Below, piece after piece: positions 59,934 through 64,000 of a stretch of 64,000 nucleotides of DNA. Below the pieces are notes generated by a model. It was given only the letters and a program-made list of their open reading frames with translations. It was not told the DNA's origin and searched no databases. The position numbers and the translations under genes were made by a program. Positions within the stretch are counted from its first letter, which is position 1, and every line of letters begins with the position of its first letter. This DNA is from Bosea sp. 685 (lineage in GTDB: Bacteria > Pseudomonadota > Alphaproteobacteria > Rhizobiales > Beijerinckiaceae), in the NCBI RefSeq assembly GCF_031884435.1, contig NZ_CP134778.1, positions 62,001 to 126,000 of the forward strand. The letters are read 5' to 3'.

Positions 59934-61220
59934 ATGGGCGCAAGGAAGACGATCGAGTTGCCGGATATCGGCGACTACAAGGACGTTCCCGTCGTGGAGA
60001 TTCTGGTTTCCCTGGGCGACGCCGTCGGCGCCGACCAGCCAATCATGACGCTGGAATCCGACAAGGCAACGCTGGAGGTCCCGGCCCCGTTCGCCGGCAG
60101 GATCGTCGAGCTCCTGGTCGAGGTCGGGTCGAAGGTCTCCACGGGCCTCGCGGTGGCCATCATGGAAGTCGAAGAGGCGCAAGCGCCACCCGCACCGACG
60201 GCGCCTTCTGCCGCGCCGGTGCCTGCTCCGGCGCCTCCAGCGGCTGCGGCGCCTCCCGAGCCTGCCAAGGCCGCTATTGTAGGTGCACGCCCTGATGAGG
60301 TGCACGGGCAGAGCCGGGCGGCACACGCCACGCCTTCCGTGCGAGGCTATGCGCGCGAGCTCGGCGTCGACCTCTCGCGGGTCTCAGCGAGCGGACCGAA
60401 GGGGCGGATCCTGCGGGAGGACATCCAGGGCTTCGTCAAAAACCGCCTCAGCGCGCCGGAGAGCGCGAGCGCTCAGACATCCTCGGGGCTCTCATTGCCG
60501 GCGATGCCTGCGATCGACTTCTCCAAATATGGGGAGATCGAGCGCGAGCCGCTATCGCGCATTCAACAGATCTCGGGAGCCAACCTGCATCGCAATTGGC
60601 TGACGATCCCGCATGTCACGAATTTCGACAACGCCGACGTCACCGATCTGGAGGCGTTCCGTCTCGCCATCAACGCCGAAAAGCGGAACCCGCCCGTGAA
60701 GCTCACGATGGTTGCGTTCCTCCTGAAGGCGTCGGCGCTCGCCCTTGCGGCGTTCCCCCGCTTCAACAGCTCGCTCGATGGGGCGCACCTCGTCAAAAAG
60801 AAATACGTGCATGTCGGCTTTGCCGTGGATACCCCAAAGGGGTTGATGGTCCCGGTCATCCGTGACTGCGACAGGAAGGGGCTGCTCCAGATCGCCGACG
60901 AGATGGCGACGCTCTCGGAGAAGGCCCGCCAAGGAAAGCTGGCGCCTTCCGACATGGAAGGTGGGTCGTTTTCCGTCTCGTCCCTGGGCGGCATCGGAGG
61001 AGCCGGCTTCACCCCGATCATCAATGCGCCCGAGGTCGCGATCCTCGGAGCCGCCCGATCGCAGATGCAGGCGGTCTGGAATGGCTCGGCCTTCGAGCCC
61101 CGGCTCATCACGCCCATCAGCCTGTCATGGGATCACCGGGTCGTCGATGGCGTGGCTGCCGCGCGCTTCCTCGGCCATGTGGCCGGGTTGCTGGGCGATT
61201 TCCGCCGCGCGCTGCTCTGA
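59934..61220 (+). CDS. aceF: pyruvate dehydrogenase E2 component (dihydrolipoamide acetyltransferase)
   Basis: 428 residues: one lipoyl domain (PDIGDYKDVPVVEILVSLGD, lipoyl Lys in ESDKATLEVPAP), an Ala-Pro linker (~80-115), a peripheral-subunit-binding domain (ATPSVRGYARELGVDLSRVS) and the catalytic core with IPHVTNFDNADVTDLEAFRL, SFSVSSLGGIGGAGFTPIIN and the active-site His-Asp of SWDHRVVDG. It carries acetyl groups to CoA. A single lipoyl domain suffices, compared with three in Escherichia coli. 36 bases follow aceE. Confidence 0.95.
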   Translation: MGARKTIELPDIGDYKDVPVVEILVSLGDAVGADQPIMTLESDKATLEVPAPFAGRIVELLVEVGSKVSTGLAVAIMEVEEAQAPPAPTAPSAAPVPAPAPPAAAAPPEPAKAAIVGARPDEVHGQSRAAHATPSVRGYARELGVDLSRVSASGPKGRILREDIQGFVKNRLSAPESASAQTSSGLSLPAMPAIDFSKYGEIEREPLSRIQQISGANLHRNWLTIPHVTNFDNADVTDLEAFRLAINAEKRNPPVKLTMVAFLLKASALALAAFPRFNSSLDGAHLVKKKYVHVGFAVDTPKGLMVPVIRDCDRKGLLQIADEMATLSEKARQGKLAPSDMEGGSFSVSSLGGIGGAGFTPIINAPEVAILGAARSQMQAVWNGSAFEPRLITPISLSWDHRVVDGVAAARFLGHVAGLLGDFRRALL

Positions 61221-61228
61221 GGATGACG

Positions 61229-62944
61229 ATGGCTACGACAGTGCTTGTCCCCGACCTGGGCGACTACAAGGACGTTTTGGTGGCGGAGTTCCTGGCGAAG
61301 CCGGGCGATGCGGTCGCGGTCGACCAGCCGTTGGTGGCCATCGAAAGCGACAAGGCGACCATCGAGGTCCCGTCCCCGGTCGCGGGTCGGCTGCTTTCGT
61401 TCGCCGTCAAGGTCGGTGATCGCGTCAGCACGTCGTCGACCCTCGCTATGATCGAGGAACGCGCGAGCGAGGACCAGCAACGGAATGCGGCGGCGCCAGC
61501 GAAGCCACAGGCTGCGCCGACCGTCAAAGATGAGACCGTCGAGCGCCTCGACCTCGTGGTGATCGGTGGCGGTCCGGGCGGTTACTCGGCTGCGTTTCGG
61601 GCCGCGGACCTGGGCCTCCGGGTCACGTTGATCGAGCAGTACGACACCCTCGGCGGCGTTTGCCTGAACGTCGGCTGCATTCCCTCGAAGGCCTTGCTGC
61701 ATGTCGCGGCGGTCGTAGAGGAGGCAGGCCGGATGGCCTCCCATGGGATCACGTTCGCCGAGCCGCAGATCGACCTCGAAAAGCTGAGGGGCTCGAAAGG
61801 ACAAACAGTCCGGCGGCTGACCGATGGCCTCGCCCAGATGGCGCGGATGCGCAAGGTCGATGTCGTCGTCGGGAAGGCCAGTTTCGTCGATCCGAACACT
61901 CTGAATGTCGAAGGCGCGGACGGAAGTCGGCGGCAAATCGGCTTCGCCAATTGCATTGTTGCCGCGGGGTCGTCGCCGATCCACTTGCCCTTCCTGCCGG
62001 AAGATTCCCGCATCGTGGATTCGACGGGAGCCCTTGAGCTTCCGTTCATTCCGAAGAGGATGCTCGTCATAGGCGGCGGGATCATCGGGCTAGAGATGGC
62101 GACGGTGTATAGCTCGTTGGGGGCCCGCATCGACATTGTGGAGCAGCTCGACGGGCTGTTGGCCGGCGCAGATCGGGATCTCGTCGCGGTCTGGCAGAAG
62201 CGGAATGCCCACCGTTTCGATCACCTCATGCTGTCGACGCGCCTGGAGTCGGTGGCGGCGACCGATGAAGGACTTGTGGCCGTTTTTGCCGGGAGCGATC
62301 ACCCGCCACGGACATACGATCTCATCCTGCAGGCTCCCGGCCGCCGACCGAACACCGCCGCCCTGAATTTGGCCGCCGCCGGCATCGCGTGCGAAAATGG
62401 GTTCATCTGCATCGACAAGCAGATGCGCACTTCAGTCCCTTATATCTACGCGGTCGGGGACATCGCCGACCAGCCCATGCTGGCTCACAAAGCGGTCCAC
62501 CAGGGGCATGTGGCGGCCGAAGTCGTCGCCGGCGAGAAGGCGGCCCTCGATGCCATGGTCGTTCCGTCGGTCGCGTATCTGGACCCGGAGATCGCCTGGG
62601 TCGGCGCAACCGAAGAAAGCGCCAAGGCATCCGGCCTGTCCATCGAGGTCGGTCGCTTCCCCTGGGCTGCTTCCGGCCGGGCGATCGCCAACGGAGCGGA
62701 CTACGGCATGACCAAGCTGCTCTTTTCCAAGGAAACCGGGCGGATCGTCGGCGGGGGAATCGTCGGCGTGGGCGCAGGCGACCTGATCGGCGAGGTCTGC
62801 CTAGCCATCGAAATGGGCGCCGATGCCCATGATATCGGCAAGACGATCCATCCGCACCCGACCTTTGTCGAGACGGTCGGCATGGCCGCCGAGGCCATGT
62901 TGGGGACGTGCACGGATCTCCCGCCGAAGTCACCCAAGAAGTAA
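61229..62944 (+). CDS. lpdA: dihydrolipoyl dehydrogenase with N-terminal lipoyl domain
   Basis: 571 residues from an ATG at 61229 placed behind TGAGGA; an ATG at 61223 is also in frame. Residues ~1-80 are a lipoyl domain (VPDLGDYKDVLVAEFLAKPG, Lys in ESDKATIEVPSP) very like that of the preceding E2. The flavoprotein follows: VVIGGGPGGYSAAFRAADLG, redox disulfide GGVCLNVGCIPSKALLHVAA, YAVGDIADQPMLAHKAVHQG, and the His-Glu-like end IHPHPTFVETV. It reoxidises E2 lipoyl groups with NAD. The fused lipoyl domain ties it to this complex. It begins eight bases after the aceF stop. Confidence 0.95.
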   Translation: MATTVLVPDLGDYKDVLVAEFLAKPGDAVAVDQPLVAIESDKATIEVPSPVAGRLLSFAVKVGDRVSTSSTLAMIEERASEDQQRNAAAPAKPQAAPTVKDETVERLDLVVIGGGPGGYSAAFRAADLGLRVTLIEQYDTLGGVCLNVGCIPSKALLHVAAVVEEAGRMASHGITFAEPQIDLEKLRGSKGQTVRRLTDGLAQMARMRKVDVVVGKASFVDPNTLNVEGADGSRRQIGFANCIVAAGSSPIHLPFLPEDSRIVDSTGALELPFIPKRMLVIGGGIIGLEMATVYSSLGARIDIVEQLDGLLAGADRDLVAVWQKRNAHRFDHLMLSTRLESVAATDEGLVAVFAGSDHPPRTYDLILQAPGRRPNTAALNLAAAGIACENGFICIDKQMRTSVPYIYAVGDIADQPMLAHKAVHQGHVAAEVVAGEKAALDAMVVPSVAYLDPEIAWVGATEESAKASGLSIEVGRFPWAASGRAIANGADYGMTKLLFSKETGRIVGGGIVGVGAGDLIGEVCLAIEMGADAHDIGKTIHPHPTFVETVGMAAEAMLGTCTDLPPKSPKK

Positions 62945-63003
62945 TTTGGAATGCGAGCCTGCCTTGGGCCCTGAACGTATCCATTTGAAGAAGGAAATTC
63001 GTC

Positions 63004-63393
63004 ATGAGTCGGCAAGCAATTTCGGCCCCGGATGCCACGGCCGTCGGCCCCTATTCGCATGGCATCAGGGCGCGCGGGGACGTCGTATTCCTGTCGGGGC
63101 AGACGCCTTTGGACAGTGCTACGGGGAAGCTTGTCGTCGGAGACATCAAAGACCAGGTGCGTCAGTGCCTCGGCAACCTCGGTGCCGTCCTGGCCGCGGC
63201 GAACCTGACTTTTGACGACGTCGTCAAATGCAATGTCTTCCTCGTCGATATGGCCGATTTCCCAGCCCTGAACGAGGTCTATGCGAGCCATTTTCGCGAG
63301 CCGTTCCCAGCGCGGACGACCATTGGCGTGGCGTCGCTACCCCTCGGAGCCAGGGTTGAAATCGAAATGGTCGCCATCGCGCACGGGGTCTAG
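63004..63393 (+). CDS. ridA: RidA-family enamine/imine deaminase
   Basis: 129 residues: AISAPDATAVGPYSHGIRAR, VVFLSGQTPLDSATGKLVVG, KCNVFLVDMADFPALNEVYA, and FPARTTIGVASLPLGARVEI with the Arg that binds substrate carboxylates. It hydrolyses reactive 2-aminoacrylate-type enamines left by PLP enzymes. It follows the PDH genes by 59 bases on the same strand, so it may share their transcript. The PDH complex is a known target of damage when such enamines deplete cofactors, but a direct link here is inference. Confidence 0.93.
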   Translation: MSRQAISAPDATAVGPYSHGIRARGDVVFLSGQTPLDSATGKLVVGDIKDQVRQCLGNLGAVLAAANLTFDDVVKCNVFLVDMADFPALNEVYASHFREPFPARTTIGVASLPLGARVEIEMVAIAHGV

Positions 63394-63589
63394 AGATACG
63401 ATCGCGAGCGGCGGAAGGCACCCGAGAGGAGCGCATCGGGCATCGGCAATGCCGCGTCTGGCATTGCCATTTCATCCAAGCCGCCATGTCGGGTTAGAGG
63501 CGTCCGGGAGCTCCGCCCGTCGCAAACACTATGCCCGCCAAAAGCTCGGTGCGGTTCCTGTAGATCTCAGTCGCATGCGCCCATGCGTA

Positions 63590-63636
63590 TTCCAACAAAA
63601 TGGCCGGCCTCCGCTAGGAGCCGGCCAAAGTTGGAA
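63590..63636. terminator. long hairpin after the PDH-ridA region
   Basis: TTCCAAC and GTTGGAA form an outer 7-base stem. Inside, TGGCCGGCCTCC pairs with GGAGCCGGCCA with one bulged C around GCTA. A/T stretches lie between inner and outer stems, so on either strand the inner stem is followed by a short T-rich segment on the minus strand only (TTTTGTT). It could be a terminator for a minus-strand transcript or a two-way terminator. Confidence 0.5.
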
Positions 63637-63947
63637 ACATCGGCGCTCGCCAAGGTTTCTCTGGGGAACAATCAAAGCTGGCGTGAATATCAAGCATTGA
63701 AGAGTTATTCGAAAGACTTGGAATCGAGGATATTCCGACTTAGATCGATTCGCAATGAACAAAAACTCACTTCGGCCATGCGTTTTGCTCATGAAGAATG
63801 GGCTACCTAGATTGAAAGTTAAATTTATCTGGTGCGTTACAGTGTTTATGGGCGCCATTCGAAAAACGACTGACTATTATTTGAACTATGCGTTTGCGTC
63901 CCCGTTCGGGCGCCCCAAGCTGGCATGACAACAAACGAGGTTCCTGC
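63637..63947. other. AT-rich intergenic region before the last gene
   Basis: About 310 bases, clearly AT-richer than the rest of the window. No gene, repeat or RNA structure recognised. The final ~80 bases should carry the promoter for the quinone-reductase-like gene. Confidence 0.5.
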
Positions 63948-64000
63948 ATGCGCGCCCAAGTTCTGAAAGCCTACGGCGGACCGGAGATGCTGCAGCTGGC
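63948..64000 (+). CDS. start of a zinc-independent alcohol dehydrogenase/quinone oxidoreductase (MDR) gene, cut by the window end
   Basis: An ATG preceded by ACGAGG opens the frame MRAQVLKAYGGPEMLQL. The pattern, a strand ending in Y-G-G-P-E-x-L, is the common N-terminus of quinone-oxidoreductase-like members of the medium-chain dehydrogenase superfamily. Only 17 residues are available, so the family call is tentative. Confidence 0.6.
   Translation, partial: MRAQVLKAYGGPEMLQL

Noticed and set aside
58548..60326. A 592-codon open frame on the minus strand
   Set aside because: It lies antisense to aceE and aceF, whose domains and motifs are beyond doubt. Long antisense frames arise from the codon bias of GC-rich genes; its translation is Arg/Gly/Asp-rich without any domain.
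1..64000. CRISPR arrays, prophage genes, intact insertion sequences, tRNA or rRNA genes
   Set aside because: I found no regularly spaced repeats, transposase or phage proteins, or cloverleaf/rRNA signatures while reading. This was by eye, so a tRNA could be missed.

Overview
The window looks like a catabolic region of a GC-rich alphaproteobacterium, most likely of the order Hyphomicrobiales. The order-level call is inference. It rests on high GC, a rhizobial-type malonate locus (TRAP transporter plus matA-matB), many family-3 and Liv-type ABC transporters, and an unusually high density of GntR, IclR, LysR, Lrp, LuxR and MocR regulators. I see no rRNA, tRNA, CRISPR array or intact insertion sequence. 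Almost everything is small-molecule uptake and breakdown.

Layout. 1-2 kb: end of an alpha/beta hydrolase gene, a VOC (glyoxalase-fold) protein and a LuxR-type regulator. 2-14 kb: a sugar-acid-like locus. It holds a polar ABC transporter, an enolase-superfamily enzyme, an aldose epimerase, a GntR regulator, an RraA-family protein, a SnoaL-like protein, a frameshifted YCII protein, a 2-oxoglutarate-semialdehyde dehydrogenase, an IclR regulator fused to an SMP-30-like propeller, and an orphan binding protein. 14-19.7 kb: a decayed tctA gene, a gltIJKL-type transporter and a GSA-type aminotransferase. 20-28.5 kb: a tetrahydrofolate-dependent O-demethylase with metF, diverging from a Liv-type transporter that encloses pobA. 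28.8-36.4 kb: a degraded and an intact GntR gene, then malonate uptake and activation (TRAP, matA, matB). 36.7-42.2 kb: a GntR regulator, purU-folD, and a convergent operon of an intradiol dioxygenase, a hydratase and an aldolase. 42.9-46.7 kb: a shikimate-dehydrogenase-like enzyme, an epimerase, a GntR regulator and another orphan binding protein. 46.9-52 kb: MocR, a PLP-homeostasis protein, a DapA-family enzyme and an LctP-type permease. 52-57 kb: LysR and Lrp regulators with small redox or detox genes. 57-63.4 kb: a complete AceE-type pyruvate dehydrogenase (aceE, aceF, lipoyl-Lpd) and ridA. The last 53 bases begin a zinc-less alcohol dehydrogenase or quinone reductase.

How the genes fit together. 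Methoxy groups of lignin-type aromatics would pass to tetrahydrofolate (O-demethylase), then through MetF and FolD to formyl-THF, which PurU hydrolyses to formate, regenerating THF. These genes lie apart, but their promoters share the rare palindrome AATCGATT. It also precedes the adjacent GntR gene and the ring-cleavage operon, so I propose one regulon. A second proposed regulon is the sugar-acid locus. Its IclR regulator carries a propeller domain that has lost every metal ligand of SMP-30 lactonases, and matching TCTCAC-N3-GTGAGA-type sites flank the locus. Three genes (YCII, LivHM, DctQM) are broken at single-base homopolymer runs, so sequencing error must be considered. The tctA copy and one GntR copy carry several lesions and look truly dead.
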